From contig NZ_CP031165.1 in the NCBI RefSeq assembly GCF_003344865.1, forward strand, positions 3,601,910 to 3,665,909: DNA of 64,000 nt. The letters run 5' to 3'. Of this stretch, positions 34,228-42,911 are shown piece after piece. A program made the translations under genes and the position numbers. The DNA is from Euzebya pacifica. GTDB taxonomy: Bacteria > Actinomycetota > Nitriliruptoria > Euzebyales > Euzebyaceae. The notes below the pieces were generated by a model. That model had not been told where the DNA came from. It did no database searches and saw only the letters and a program-made list of their open reading frames with translations. Position 1 is the stretch's first letter. The number at the start of each line of letters is the position of its first letter.

Positions 34228-34653
34228 GTGACCACCACCACCGCCGAGTGGCTGCTGGAGATCAGCGGCCTCACCATCGGCTGCAACGACAGCACAGACG
34301 TCGTCTCCCGCGGACATCATCTCGCCGCCCAGGTTCGTTCCGCCGCCGCCGCGTTCTGCGCGGCGACCTCCTGCGGGCCGGACGGATGCGTCGCCGGGTG
34401 CCCGCTCGCCACCTACGACGGCGGGTTCACCGCCTGCCACCTGGCCAGCGAACTCGCACCCGACACCCCGCGCAACACCACCATCGACGCCCACCGGGCG
34501 GCCATGCTGTACGTCCAGGCGCTCCGTGCCGCCTCCACGGCGGTCTTCCACTGCCGGCGTCAGGCCCACCCGGCCGGTGAGTGCTGGTTCTCCACCGACG
34601 GCACGGCCCGCTGCGGCGACGTCCTCGCGGTCACCCACCGCCTGGGCGGCTGA
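34228..34653 (+). CDS. Cysteine-rich small protein, unknown function
   Basis: A 141-residue soluble protein with nine Cys. They include a C-x4-C-x4-C-x3-C cluster (FCAATSCGPDGCVAGC) and later single Cys in TACHL, FHCRR, GECWF and ARCGD. This may bind a metal or a cluster, or form disulfides; no signal peptide is seen, so metal binding is more likely. The start is GTG 34228 (leaderless geometry) or ATG 34210. I do not recognise a family. Confidence 0.65.
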   Translation: MTTTTAEWLLEISGLTIGCNDSTDVVSRGHHLAAQVRSAAAAFCAATSCGPDGCVAGCPLATYDGGFTACHLASELAPDTPRNTTIDAHRAAMLYVQALRAASTAVFHCRRQAHPAGECWFSTDGTARCGDVLAVTHRLGG

Positions 34654-34677
34654 CGCACCCTCGTAAGGAAGGGACGG

Positions 34678-34878
34678 TCAGGCCGTCCCGACGCGTTCGA
34701 GGGTCAGCCACATCGCGCGTGCCCCCTCGGGACCCTCCACGTGGGACACGGCGCTGAAGGCGATGTCCCAGCCGAACTGGGTGAGCAGGATGGTGACGGC
34801 CTCCTCGACGCCGACGGTGGCGATCAGGGCGCGGGCAACGCCGGTGATGCTGCGCAGCTTCGGGGTGACGTGGTCCAT
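34678..34878 (-). CDS. Small hypothetical protein
   Basis: A 66-residue protein. GAGGAG lies 8 nt before ATG 34878. The sequence ITGVARALIATVGVEEAVTI suggests a helical N-terminal half and a beta-containing C-terminal half. It lies downstream of the dienelactone hydrolase gene on the same strand. No family is recognised. Confidence 0.55.
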   Translation of the reverse strand: MDHVTPKLRSITGVARALIATVGVEEAVTILLTQFGWDIAFSAVSHVEGPEGARAMWLTLERVGTA

Positions 34879-34943
34879 CGTGGATGCTCCTCGTGGGGGG
34901 GACATCCATCACAACGAGCGGGCGGCCGTCGCGTGACGGCCGC

Positions 34944-34990
34944 CGGTCAGTCCTGGTGACCCAGGCGTCGGTCAGTCCTGGTGACCCAGG
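34944..34990. repeat. 22-bp direct repeat over the dienelactone hydrolase stop
   Basis: Perfect 22-bp copies lie at 34944-34965 and 34969-34990 (period 25). The copy nearer the gene includes its final codons and stop. Confidence 0.85.
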
Positions 34991-35676
34991 TGGGTGCTGA
35001 GGAACGACAGGGTTCGTGCCCAGGCGACCGCTGCAGCGTCGGGCTCGTGGGTACCGAGGCGGTTCTCGTCGTTGAAGAACGCGTGGTTGGTGCCGCCGTA
35101 GACGTTGATCGCAGCTGACCCGCCCGCATCACGGATCGCCTGCCCCATCTCCAGCGCCTTCGTGGGCGGCGCGAAGTCGTCGGTCTCGGCGTAGTGGCCG
35201 AGGACCGGGGCGGTGATGGCGGAGAAGTCCGGCTCGGACTGCAGGACGCCGTAGAACGGGACGGCAGCGCCGATCCGATCGCCCTGCTGCGCTGCCAGCT
35301 GGATGACGAACCCGCCGCCCATGCAGAAACCGACGACCCCGACCCGCTCGGAGGTGACCGCGTCCAGCGACAGCAGGTGGTCGACGGCACCGGCCAGGTC
35401 GGTGGCCGCCCTGTCCTCGGGAAGGTCCTGCATCATCTGGCCGGCCTCGTCGGCGTCGTGGGTGATGGAACCGCCGTACAGGTCGGGTGCCAGCGCCACG
35501 TAGCCCTGCCGGGCGAACCGGTCGCACACGTCGGCGATGTGGTCGGTCAGGCCCCACCACTCCTGGATCACGATCAGGCCGGGACCGCTGCCGTTGTCGG
35601 GTGTGGTCAGGTACCCGTGGGCCTCGTGGCCGTTGGAGGGAAAGGTGACGTTCTGGTGCGGGGTGCGGTCTGCCAT
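34972..35676 (-). CDS. Dienelactone hydrolase family protein
   Basis: A 234-residue alpha/beta hydrolase. The nucleophile motif is GFCMGG with Cys. The acid is probably the Asp in AETDDFAP and the His is in GTNHAFFND. These are the DLH triad positions. It may hydrolyse dienelactones or other small esters. A TAGGTT -10 lies at 35715-35720 on the minus strand, giving a short leader with GGAGCC before the ATG. Confidence 0.9.
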   Translation of the reverse strand: MADRTPHQNVTFPSNGHEAHGYLTTPDNGSGPGLIVIQEWWGLTDHIADVCDRFARQGYVALAPDLYGGSITHDADEAGQMMQDLPEDRAATDLAGAVDHLLSLDAVTSERVGVVGFCMGGGFVIQLAAQQGDRIGAAVPFYGVLQSEPDFSAITAPVLGHYAETDDFAPPTKALEMGQAIRDAGGSAAINVYGGTNHAFFNDENRLGTHEPDAAAVAWARTLSFLSTHLGHQD

Positions 35677-35767
35677 CGGGGGCTCCTGGGGTCGCGATCG
35701 GACGCTCGGCCGACAACCTAGTACAGCGACACGAGGTCAGCCGGCGACCCGTCACGGAGGACGCGAT

Positions 35768-36238
35768 TCAGCGGCGGCCGCTGCTCCAGACCGGGCCGCC
35801 GATGTAGCCGGTGCCGTCGGGGAAGGACGCCAGCACCCGGTCGAGGAGGGCCGCGCCGTCCGCGGCCGCGGCGAGGACGTCGGTGGAGACGTCACCGGCA
35901 ACCCAGCCCGGGAGGACGTCGAGGAAGGACTCGCGATGCAGCGGGAACGCGGTGTCCAGCACCCACGGCTCGCCGCTGTGGTCGGTGACGGCCAGCCACA
36001 CGTGGTCGACCTCCACCCCGCCCACCAGCAGGGACCCGCGGATCGTGACGACGGCCAGCCCGACGGACCGGACGAGCTCGGCAGCACGGACGATGCCCTC
36101 ACGCGGCTGGTGCGGGACGAAGGGGTCGCTGGCGTGGGCGTCCTCCAGCAGCGGGACGAGGCTGACCTGCAGCTCGGGCGGAAGCGGCGTCGATCCGAAT
36201 CGACGCGTACCCGTCACCGGCCAGCTGCTCATGGTCAT
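35768..36238 (-). CDS. Hypothetical protein co-translated with recD2
   Basis: A 156-residue protein. The ATG overlaps the recD2 stop (ATGA). A beta-rich segment (LAVVTIRGSLLVGGVEVDHVWLAV) carries HVWLAVTDHSG and PWVLDTAFPLH, somewhat like a transglutaminase-related or papain-like fold. I cannot assign a catalytic triad. The second ATG at 36232 is an alternative start. Confidence 0.6.
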   Translation of the reverse strand: MTMSSWPVTGTRRFGSTPLPPELQVSLVPLLEDAHASDPFVPHQPREGIVRAAELVRSVGLAVVTIRGSLLVGGVEVDHVWLAVTDHSGEPWVLDTAFPLHRESFLDVLPGWVAGDVSTDVLAAAADGAALLDRVLASFPDGTGYIGGPVWSSGRR

Positions 36239-38457
36239 GCCTCCTGTCCTTCTTCATCGACTGTATCCCCATCGCCTTGAGCACCCGTGGCACCAGCGTC
36301 ATTCGCCGCGAGCCGTGCCGACAACGTGGTGTGGCGTGCGGCCATGCCACCGCCCACCCGTCGGGCCGCGGGGACCAGCAGCCCGGCGTCACCGACCAGC
36401 AGCAGGCCCCGCCGGGCACGCGTGATCGCGGTGTAGACCAGCTCGCGGGTCAACATCGACATCTGGCTGCGGTCGAGGACGAGGACGACGACCGGCCACT
36501 CCCCTCCCTGCGACTTGTGCACCGTCAGGCACCATGCCGGCGCGAGGTGGTTCAGGCGATCGCCGCTCAGCTCCACGATCCCCTGCGGGAAGGACACGCT
36601 GACGACGCCGTCCTTGGCGTCGGTGCCCGCCACCTCGCCGATGTCGCCGTTGGCGATGTCGACCTCCGGGTCGTTGCGCGTGGCCACGACCCGGTCGCCC
36701 TCGTGCCAGCCCGACACCGCACGCCGAGTGCCCGCGGGGTTCAGCCGTTCCTTGAGCGCGGTGTTGAGGGCGTCGACACCGGCGGCACCGCGGTACATGG
36801 GTGCCAGCACCTGCACGTCGGCGGGGGTGCAGTCGAAGTACGCCGGTGCCCGCTCGGCGACGATCTCGGCGATCCGGGCCGGGATCGCCGGCGTGCGTTC
36901 GGGCACGGCGAACACGTCGCCGTCGCGACCGACCACGATGGGTTCGCCGCCGGCGTTGAGCTCGTGGGCGAGGGTGACGATGCGGCTCTGCGCGGCCTGC
37001 CGGTGCACCTTGGTGAGGCGCGTCACGGGAACGTTGCGGGCGGCCAGCAGGTCCCGCAGCGTGGCGCCGGGCCCGACGGGGGGCAGCTGGTCGGGGTCGC
37101 CGACCAGCAGGAGGTGGCTCGGCGGGGCGAGGGCGTCCAGCAGGGCCGCGGCAAGGTGCACGTCGGCCATCGACCACTCGTCGGCGACGACGAGGTCGTG
37201 TGGCAGCGGGTTGTCGGCGGTGCGGCCGAACACGAACCCCTCGCCGGGTTCGGGACGCGCCTCCAGCAGCCGGTGCACGGTCGTGGCGGCGTGACCGGTG
37301 ACCTCCTCCAGCCGCTTGGCCGCACGTCCGGTCGGGGCGCACAGCGCGACGTTGGCCCCGGCCGCCGTCGCCCGCCGCACGAGCTCGGTGACGGCGAAGG
37401 TCTTTCCGGTACCCGGGCCGCCGGTGAGGATCGTCACCGCATGGTCGGAGACCGCCTCGACCGCATGCGCCTGCTCGTCGGTCAGCTTGTCGTCGTTGCC
37501 CTCGGCGTTGCGCAGCGGGTTGCCCGACCCGTCGGCGTCGGTCAGCACACGGATCCGATCCGCCACGGCCAGCTCCGCGTCGTGCAGCGGCGGTGGGGAC
37601 ACCCGCGGCACCGGCAGGTCACCGAGCGGCTGGTCCTCACGACGGATCTCGCCGTTGTCGACGGCCTCGTCGATGGCCAGTCGGGCACGGTCGATCCCGC
37701 CGCCGAGGGCGCTCGGCAGGCGTGCCAGCAGCTCCTCCTCCGCCATCACGGTGTGGCCACCCCGCCAGCAGGCCCCGCGCAGGAACCCTGCGGCACCTGC
37801 GGCCAGGCGTCGCGGATCGTCGTCGTCGATCCCGGCTGCCCGTCCGAGGGCGTCGGCGTGCTTCCAGCGGACGCCCGGCAGGCTGAGGTAGGCGTAGGGG
37901 TCGGTGGTGAGCATCTCGGCGGCCTCGTCCCCGAACCGCTTGACGGCCGCACGGGCCACCGCCGGGCCGAGGTCGACGGCGGCGAGCAGCTGCACCACCT
38001 GTGGCAGGAGGCCCGCCGACACCCAGGATCCGTGGATGCGGCCGGCAAGGGCCGTGGAGACGCCGGTGACCCCGGCCAGGCGTTCGGGCTGGTTGGCGAT
38101 GACCTCGGCCAGGCCGGTCCCGAAGGTCTTGACCAGCCGTTCGGCGATGGCGTCGCCCACCCCGGGGAAGCGGTCGCTGGCCAGGAAGGTCTTCAGGCCC
38201 TTCTTCGTCCGTGGGGTCGCCAGCTCGTAGAAGTCCGCCTCGAAGGTACGGCCGTGCTTGGGGTGCTCGGTCCAGCGGCCGACGAGGGTGACCGCCTGCC
38301 CCGGCGTCAGGCTGGCCAGCGGACCGGACGCCTTGATCGCACCGTCGCGGTCCTCGTCCATGGACACCACGCCGAAGCCGGAGGCGTCGTCGGCGTACAC
38401 GACATAGACGACCTCTCCGGCCACACGTTCGGGGGCGGGCAGCAGCGTGTTCTCCAC
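36235..38457 (-). CDS. recD2: RecD-like DNA helicase (RecD2)
   Basis: A 740-residue SF1B 5'-3' helicase not tied to RecBC. An N-terminal OB-type region (VVYVVYADDASGFGVV) leads to helix-hairpin-helix segments (FPGVGDAIAERLV). Walker A is LTGGPGTGKTF. Motif II is VVADEWSMADV and motif III VGDPDQLPPVGPG. A UvrD_C-like end has LTVHKSQGGEWPVVVLV and YTAITRARRGLLLVG. GTG 38457 is chosen because homology begins there; upstream residues are unrelated. It probably acts in DNA repair. Confidence 0.92.
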   Translation of the reverse strand: MENTLLPAPERVAGEVVYVVYADDASGFGVVSMDEDRDGAIKASGPLASLTPGQAVTLVGRWTEHPKHGRTFEADFYELATPRTKKGLKTFLASDRFPGVGDAIAERLVKTFGTGLAEVIANQPERLAGVTGVSTALAGRIHGSWVSAGLLPQVVQLLAAVDLGPAVARAAVKRFGDEAAEMLTTDPYAYLSLPGVRWKHADALGRAAGIDDDDPRRLAAGAAGFLRGACWRGGHTVMAEEELLARLPSALGGGIDRARLAIDEAVDNGEIRREDQPLGDLPVPRVSPPPLHDAELAVADRIRVLTDADGSGNPLRNAEGNDDKLTDEQAHAVEAVSDHAVTILTGGPGTGKTFAVTELVRRATAAGANVALCAPTGRAAKRLEEVTGHAATTVHRLLEARPEPGEGFVFGRTADNPLPHDLVVADEWSMADVHLAAALLDALAPPSHLLLVGDPDQLPPVGPGATLRDLLAARNVPVTRLTKVHRQAAQSRIVTLAHELNAGGEPIVVGRDGDVFAVPERTPAIPARIAEIVAERAPAYFDCTPADVQVLAPMYRGAAGVDALNTALKERLNPAGTRRAVSGWHEGDRVVATRNDPEVDIANGDIGEVAGTDAKDGVVSVSFPQGIVELSGDRLNHLAPAWCLTVHKSQGGEWPVVVLVLDRSQMSMLTRELVYTAITRARRGLLLVGDAGLLVPAARRVGGGMAARHTTLSARLAANDAGATGAQGDGDTVDEEGQEA

Positions 38458-38523
38458 GATCCCCGAAAGGCTAGCCGCCGTGCCCACGACCTCCGGGACG
38501 TCGCTCGGCCCCCTGTGGATGGC

Positions 38524-38529
38524 TACCGT
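38524..38529 (+). promoter_or_regulatory. -10 box for leaderless CPBP gene
   Basis: TACCGT ends 7 nt before GTG 38537. On the opposite strand TAGCCT (38468-38473) may serve recD2, 10 nt before its GTG. Confidence 0.45.
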
Positions 38530-38536
38530 GGCGTGC

Positions 38537-39334
38537 GTGGAAACGGTTCGGCTGCTCGTGATCGCCGGTGTGGTGGCCCTGCTGGCCGTCCGCGCCCGCA
38601 CCGCGTGGCAGCGCCGTGACCTGGCCGTCGCCGTCTGGCGTTCCATCCGCCCCCGCCACGTGGTCGGGGCGCTGGGGTTGATGGTGCTGGTGCTGACCGT
38701 CGCCCTGTCGCTGTGGACCTTCGTGCCGGTGACCCGGTTGGGCGTCGGGTCGCTGCTCGGGCTGGACGGCAACGTGATCTTCGCGCCGATCGAGTCCGCG
38801 CTGGAGGCCCCCATCGAGCAGGCTGAACAGGCGTCGGACGGCAGCGCCTCTCCCGCTCCCGGGGTGCCGTGGGTCGACGTCCTGGGCGTCACCGCGTTCC
38901 TGGGCGTGCTCGTCGCGATGTTCCCCCTGCTGGCGCACGCCGAGGAGCTGGCCTTCCGGCTCGGCTGGGAGGACCTGTCGCTGGGCCGTCAGGTGCTGTC
39001 GGCGCTGCGGTTCGGCCTCGTGCACCTGATCATGCTGATCCCCCTCGGCGCCGCGCTGGCCGTGGGTGTCGCGGGCTTCGTGTACGGGCGCATCTACCTG
39101 GCCACCTATCGGCGCGAGGCCACGCCGACCGTCGTCTACCCGGCGGGACGCCTGCCGCTGGCCGTCGACGAGCACGGGTTCAGCAGGCTGGTGCTGGGCC
39201 CGAGGTCGCCGATCGTGGCCGTCGACCGGGGACGTGCGCGCCGGGAAGCGGTCATGGCGGCCACCGTGTGGCACGCGACCTTCAACACCCTCGTCGCCGT
39301 CATCGTGCTCGTGGGGTACCTGAGCGCGGTCTGA
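38537..39334 (+). CDS. CPBP-family membrane protein (putative intramembrane protease)
   Basis: A 265-residue membrane protein with about five hydrophobic segments. It shows the three CPBP/Rce1-type elements: EExxxR in AEELAFRLG, FxxxH in RFGLVHLIM, and HxxxN in VWHATFNTL. The substrate is unknown; relatives act in prenyl-protein processing, bacteriocin immunity or regulation. It starts at GTG 38537 and is divergent from recD2. Confidence 0.7.
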   Translation: METVRLLVIAGVVALLAVRARTAWQRRDLAVAVWRSIRPRHVVGALGLMVLVLTVALSLWTFVPVTRLGVGSLLGLDGNVIFAPIESALEAPIEQAEQASDGSASPAPGVPWVDVLGVTAFLGVLVAMFPLLAHAEELAFRLGWEDLSLGRQVLSALRFGLVHLIMLIPLGAALAVGVAGFVYGRIYLATYRREATPTVVYPAGRLPLAVDEHGFSRLVLGPRSPIVAVDRGRARREAVMAATVWHATFNTLVAVIVLVGYLSAV

Positions 39335-39357
39335 CTCCCGCCGGACGGACCAGCCGA

Positions 39358-39393
39358 CCGGACCCGTTCAGCCGACCCGACCCGCTCAGCCAA
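39358..39393. repeat. Imperfect 18-nt tandem repeat over the S4 gene stop
   Basis: 39358-39375 and 39376-39393 match at 15 of 18 bases, and a partial third unit lies just before. The second copy holds the TGA of the minus-strand S4 gene. Confidence 0.6.
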
Positions 39394-39592
39394 CCCGGAA
39401 CGCCATGTCGTCGACCTCGACGGTGTCGCCCTTCACGAGCTGGCGCCCCCGGCGCACGTCGACCTCGCCGTTGACGAGGACCCGTTCCTCCGCGAGCAGC
39501 ATCTTGGCGTCCGCCCCCTGATCGATCAGGTTGGCGAGCTTGAGGAACTGGCCCAGCTTGATGCGGTCGCCGGTGATGGGGATGTAGTCCAT
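39386..39592 (-). CDS. S4-domain RNA-binding protein (YaaA/RlbA-like)
   Basis: A 68-residue protein that is essentially one S4 domain: IKLGQFLKLANLIDQGADAK, then VLVNGEVDVRRGRQLVKGDTV. It resembles small RNA-binding proteins of ribosome assembly or stress response. ATG 39592 is used; an upstream ATG adds an Arg-rich stretch that is unlikely. Confidence 0.88.
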   Translation of the reverse strand: MDYIPITGDRIKLGQFLKLANLIDQGADAKMLLAEERVLVNGEVDVRRGRQLVKGDTVEVDDMAFRVG

Positions 39593-39644
39593 GCCGACCG
39601 ATACTGCCCGTGCCCGCACGCGGCGGCAGGTGGCCGCACGGCGC

Positions 39645-39672
39645 AGGTCAGCCGAACCAGGTCAGCCGAACC
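39645..39672. repeat. Perfect 14-nt tandem duplication over the DUF2254 gene stop
   Basis: AGGTCAGCCGAACC occurs twice back to back, at 39645-39658 and 39659-39672. The second copy contains the TGA of the minus-strand gene. Confidence 0.85.
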
Positions 39673-40942
39673 GTCGGCGGTGGGCCTCGCGGATCCGGTC
39701 CTGGTCCTGGTCCGACGCGTCGGTGCGGTCAGCATCGTCGCGGATCCGATCGGCCTGAGCGGTCAACGCCCCCACCACGTCGGGGTCCTCGACCGCGTCC
39801 CGCAGCAACCGCAGCACCTCCAGCAGGTACACCTGCACGCTGGGGAGGTCCTGGGCGGCCAGGCGGATCTCGTCGAACGCCAGCTCCACGACGTCGGCGT
39901 GGGTCACCCCCTCGTGGAGGTACACCACACGACCGTCGTCGCCGTCGCGTCGACGGTCCGGCGGGCGGCGGCGGAGCAGCTCGCCGACCACTGCACCCAT
40001 GTGGAAGATCGCATCCTGTGCGGTGGTCGGGTCGTTGATGCCCGGTGACAGCGCCTTGAGCGCGACGTCGGCGAGCTGGCGGACGCCGTAGGTGACGTCG
40101 TCCTGCATCGTGCGGGTGGGGCCGATGGTCACCGCGGCGGTGATCGCCGCGGCCACGCCGTCGGGATCGGAAGGTGCGGGGACGACCCGGCAGATCGGGG
40201 TGCCGGTGATCGCGTACCGACCGGCGACGGTCTCCACGTGCACGATGGCGTTGGGTTCGGCCGCGTCGAGCAGCCCGTCCACATCGATCTGCTGGACCCA
40301 TCCGTGGGTGTGGAACCGGACGGTGAACGCCGCGTCGCCGGCGACGTCGAGGACACCCTGTTCGGGGCCGCTGCTGCCCTCGGGCCACTGCGTGCGCACC
40401 TCCGTCAGGGTTTCCTCCGTCACGCGTTCGAGGATCCTGGAGACGTCCATGGAGTGGGCGCTGTGGCTGATGAACGCCACGATCGAGAGGATCGCCACGA
40501 CGCCGAGCACCACGGCGAGCGCGATGGACAGGCTGGGCACGACGGGCGCGGACCCGCTGTCCTCCAGGGGTCCGCGGACCGCCCGCAGCACCATCAGGCA
40601 GTAGGTGAACGTCCCGACGACCACGCCCATGATCCGCTTGTTGAACGGATCACGGAACAACCCGTGCACGACGCGAGGCGAGTACTGGCTGGACGCCAGG
40701 GAGATCAGCAGGAGGCTGACGGAGAACGCCACCCCGGCGAAGCTGAGGGTCGCGCCGGCCACGACCTGCAGGACCGCTCGGGCGCTGTCGACCGTCGCGG
40801 TCAGCCCCGCGGGAATCCCGTCGATGCTCGAGTCGACCTCGAGGGCGACCTGGCCCAGCACCGCCCCACCGACGACGAACAGCATGGGCACCCAGAACAG
40901 GCTGCTGCGGATGCGGTCGCGCAGGGCGCTGAGCCTGAGCAC
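39662..40942 (-). CDS. DUF2254 membrane protein
   Basis: A 426-residue protein. Four membrane segments lie in the first 165 residues (FWVPMLFVVGGAVLG; FAGVAFSVSLLLISLASSQYSPRVV, split; MGVVVGTFTYCLMVL; ALAVVLGVVAILSIVAFI). A large soluble domain includes RYAITGTPI and ALSPGINDPTTAQDAI, the family core. Function is unknown. GTG 40942 lies 4 nt after the VWA gene stop, so the three genes form one operon. Confidence 0.85.
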   Translation of the reverse strand: MLRLSALRDRIRSSLFWVPMLFVVGGAVLGQVALEVDSSIDGIPAGLTATVDSARAVLQVVAGATLSFAGVAFSVSLLLISLASSQYSPRVVHGLFRDPFNKRIMGVVVGTFTYCLMVLRAVRGPLEDSGSAPVVPSLSIALAVVLGVVAILSIVAFISHSAHSMDVSRILERVTEETLTEVRTQWPEGSSGPEQGVLDVAGDAAFTVRFHTHGWVQQIDVDGLLDAAEPNAIVHVETVAGRYAITGTPICRVVPAPSDPDGVAAAITAAVTIGPTRTMQDDVTYGVRQLADVALKALSPGINDPTTAQDAIFHMGAVVGELLRRRPPDRRRDGDDGRVVYLHEGVTHADVVELAFDEIRLAAQDLPSVQVYLLEVLRLLRDAVEDPDVVGALTAQADRIRDDADRTDASDQDQDRIREAHRRRFG

Positions 40943-40946
40943 GGGG

Positions 40947-42911
40947 TCATGCCGATCGTTGTTTGAGGAAGTCGCGGACCACCACCGATCCGAGGTCGGT
41001 CAGGTCGGGGTAGAACACCCGCCCGCCGGCGCGACGGACCATACCCTCGACGAAGTCTCCCGACTCGGGGTCGTGGTCGAGCATGAAGACGTTCAGGTCG
41101 CAGCCGGTGCGGGTCAGCCGCACCGCCTCGGCCATGGTCTTGCGAAACGTCATCGGATGCGGCGGCCACGAGAAGAAGGCCTGGCCGTCGTCGGTCAGGT
41201 GGGCGGTCGGTTCGCCGTCGGTGACCATGATCACCTGGCGTTCGGCACCGGGTTCGGCTGCCAGCAGCCGGCGGGCGATCCGGAAGGCGTGCTCCATGTT
41301 GGTGCCCCACACCCGTTCCCAGCCCGAGACGAGCAGGTCGGCGGGCTGCAGTCGCCGGGCGTAGTCGCTGAAGCCGACGATGTGGAAGCGGTCCTGGGGG
41401 AACCGGCTGGCGATCAGCGACTGGAGGGCCAGGGCCAACCGCTTGGCATGGTCCCAGTTGCCCCGCAGCGGCATGGAGTAGGACATGTCCAGCAGCAGCA
41501 CGGTGACGGCCTTGACGCGTCGTTCGGCCTCGGCCAGCTCGAAGTCCTCCGCGGACAGGCGCACGCGGCCGCCGGCCGAGGGCCCCTCGCGCAGGACGGC
41601 GTTGCGGATGCTCCTGGGGATGTCGATGGAGAAGGGGTCCCCGAACCGCAGCTCCCGTGTCGACCCGGTCAGCTCGGCGTCGCCGCCGGTGGTGTTGGTC
41701 CGGTGGCCACCGGCGGTTCCCTCGAAGGCCCGTCGGAAGATCCGTGCGAGGGACTGCTCACCGAGACGACGCACGCCCTTGGGGGTCAGCTCCAGCTTCC
41801 CGCCCGAACGCTGCACCGCGCCGGACTGCTCCAGCAGCCGTTCGATGTCCCGCAGGCCACGCAGGTTCTGGGCAGCCTCGTCGCCGAGCGCCGAACGCAG
41901 GGCGTCGGCGTCGATGTCCTCCAGCCGCGCCCCGGGATACCGCTGTCCCAGCGCCTGCCCGAGGTCGTCGAGCTGCTGCAGCCGCTGCATCCAGTCCACG
42001 GTGTCGCTGAGGGACCCCATCCCCTCCCCCGTCGGCTGCGCTCCCGGCATCGCCTGTCCCCACCCCATGTCGGGGAACATGCCCTGCAGGCTCGAGGCGA
42101 GCTGGTCGGCCTGCATCTGCAGGTCGGCTGCGTCGCCGAGCATCTGTGCCGCGAGCTCGGCCAGCTGCTGTCGCTGCTCGGGGGTCATGCCGGCGAGCAG
42201 GCGGTTCATGGCCGCCATGCGACGGGCCATCTCCTCCAGCAGCTCCTCCAGCGTCTCGGGGTCGCCGGGGATCATGTCGTCGTAGCGGTCCTTGAACGCC
42301 TCGAACGCTTCCTGGACGTCCTCTCCCGACTCCTGCCGGGCGATCAGGCCGTTCAGCTCGGCCATCATGTCCCGCATGCGGGCGAGGTCCTCGGGGTCGG
42401 TGGCGTCGATGGCGTCGGCGAGCCGCCCGAAGGTGGCCTGGGCGACGTCGTTGCGCAGCTCGGCCAGCAGGTCGTCGAAGGCCTGCTGCGCGCCGGCGTC
42501 GTGGAAGTCGTAGTCCTGCAGCGCCGACACCATCCCGGGGGGATCCGACGGCATGGCGTCGAGCTGCGCCCGGCGCTCGTCGGCCGACAGCTGGTCATCG
42601 GCGAACTGCAGCGCGGTCCGTTCCAGCTCGACGATCTCCTCCAGCTGCTGGGCCACCCGCTGGAGGGGCCCGGTCAGTCCCATGCGGGACAGCTCCTCCT
42701 CCCGGGCCCGGCGCAGGCGTTCCTGGAGCGCCTGCAGGCCCTCGAGGCGACCGTCGATCCCCCGCTGGAGCAGGTCCTCGATGGCCTCGGAGGGGTCGAC
42801 GCCGTCCAGCAGGTCATCAGCGATCTCGGCCAGGACCTCGTCGGGCGACAGGTCCGACCCCCACGGGTCCTGGGTACCGCTCCACCGGCCGTACCGGATC
42901 GGGCCGGTCAT
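40947..42911 (-). CDS. VWA-domain partner of the MoxR-type ATPase
   Basis: A 654-residue soluble protein. A long Met/Gln/Leu-rich coiled region (about 60-340) precedes a C-terminal VWA domain. The MIDAS site is partly visible as DMSYSMP (D-x-S-x-S) and TDGEP. As I recall, it resembles M. tuberculosis Rv0959, next to the chelatase-like Rv0958. It probably acts as a metal-dependent adaptor for the ATPase. The ATG overlaps the ATPase stop by ATGA. Confidence 0.82.
   Translation of the reverse strand: MTGPIRYGRWSGTQDPWGSDLSPDEVLAEIADDLLDGVDPSEAIEDLLQRGIDGRLEGLQALQERLRRAREEELSRMGLTGPLQRVAQQLEEIVELERTALQFADDQLSADERRAQLDAMPSDPPGMVSALQDYDFHDAGAQQAFDDLLAELRNDVAQATFGRLADAIDATDPEDLARMRDMMAELNGLIARQESGEDVQEAFEAFKDRYDDMIPGDPETLEELLEEMARRMAAMNRLLAGMTPEQRQQLAELAAQMLGDAADLQMQADQLASSLQGMFPDMGWGQAMPGAQPTGEGMGSLSDTVDWMQRLQQLDDLGQALGQRYPGARLEDIDADALRSALGDEAAQNLRGLRDIERLLEQSGAVQRSGGKLELTPKGVRRLGEQSLARIFRRAFEGTAGGHRTNTTGGDAELTGSTRELRFGDPFSIDIPRSIRNAVLREGPSAGGRVRLSAEDFELAEAERRVKAVTVLLLDMSYSMPLRGNWDHAKRLALALQSLIASRFPQDRFHIVGFSDYARRLQPADLLVSGWERVWGTNMEHAFRIARRLLAAEPGAERQVIMVTDGEPTAHLTDDGQAFFSWPPHPMTFRKTMAEAVRLTRTGCDLNVFMLDHDPESGDFVEGMVRRAGGRVFYPDLTDLGSVVVRDFLKQRSA

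Noticed and set aside
36277-38619. 780-codon plus-strand frame opposite recD2
   Set aside because: RecD2 helicase motifs on the minus strand explain the region; the plus frame is an antisense shadow.
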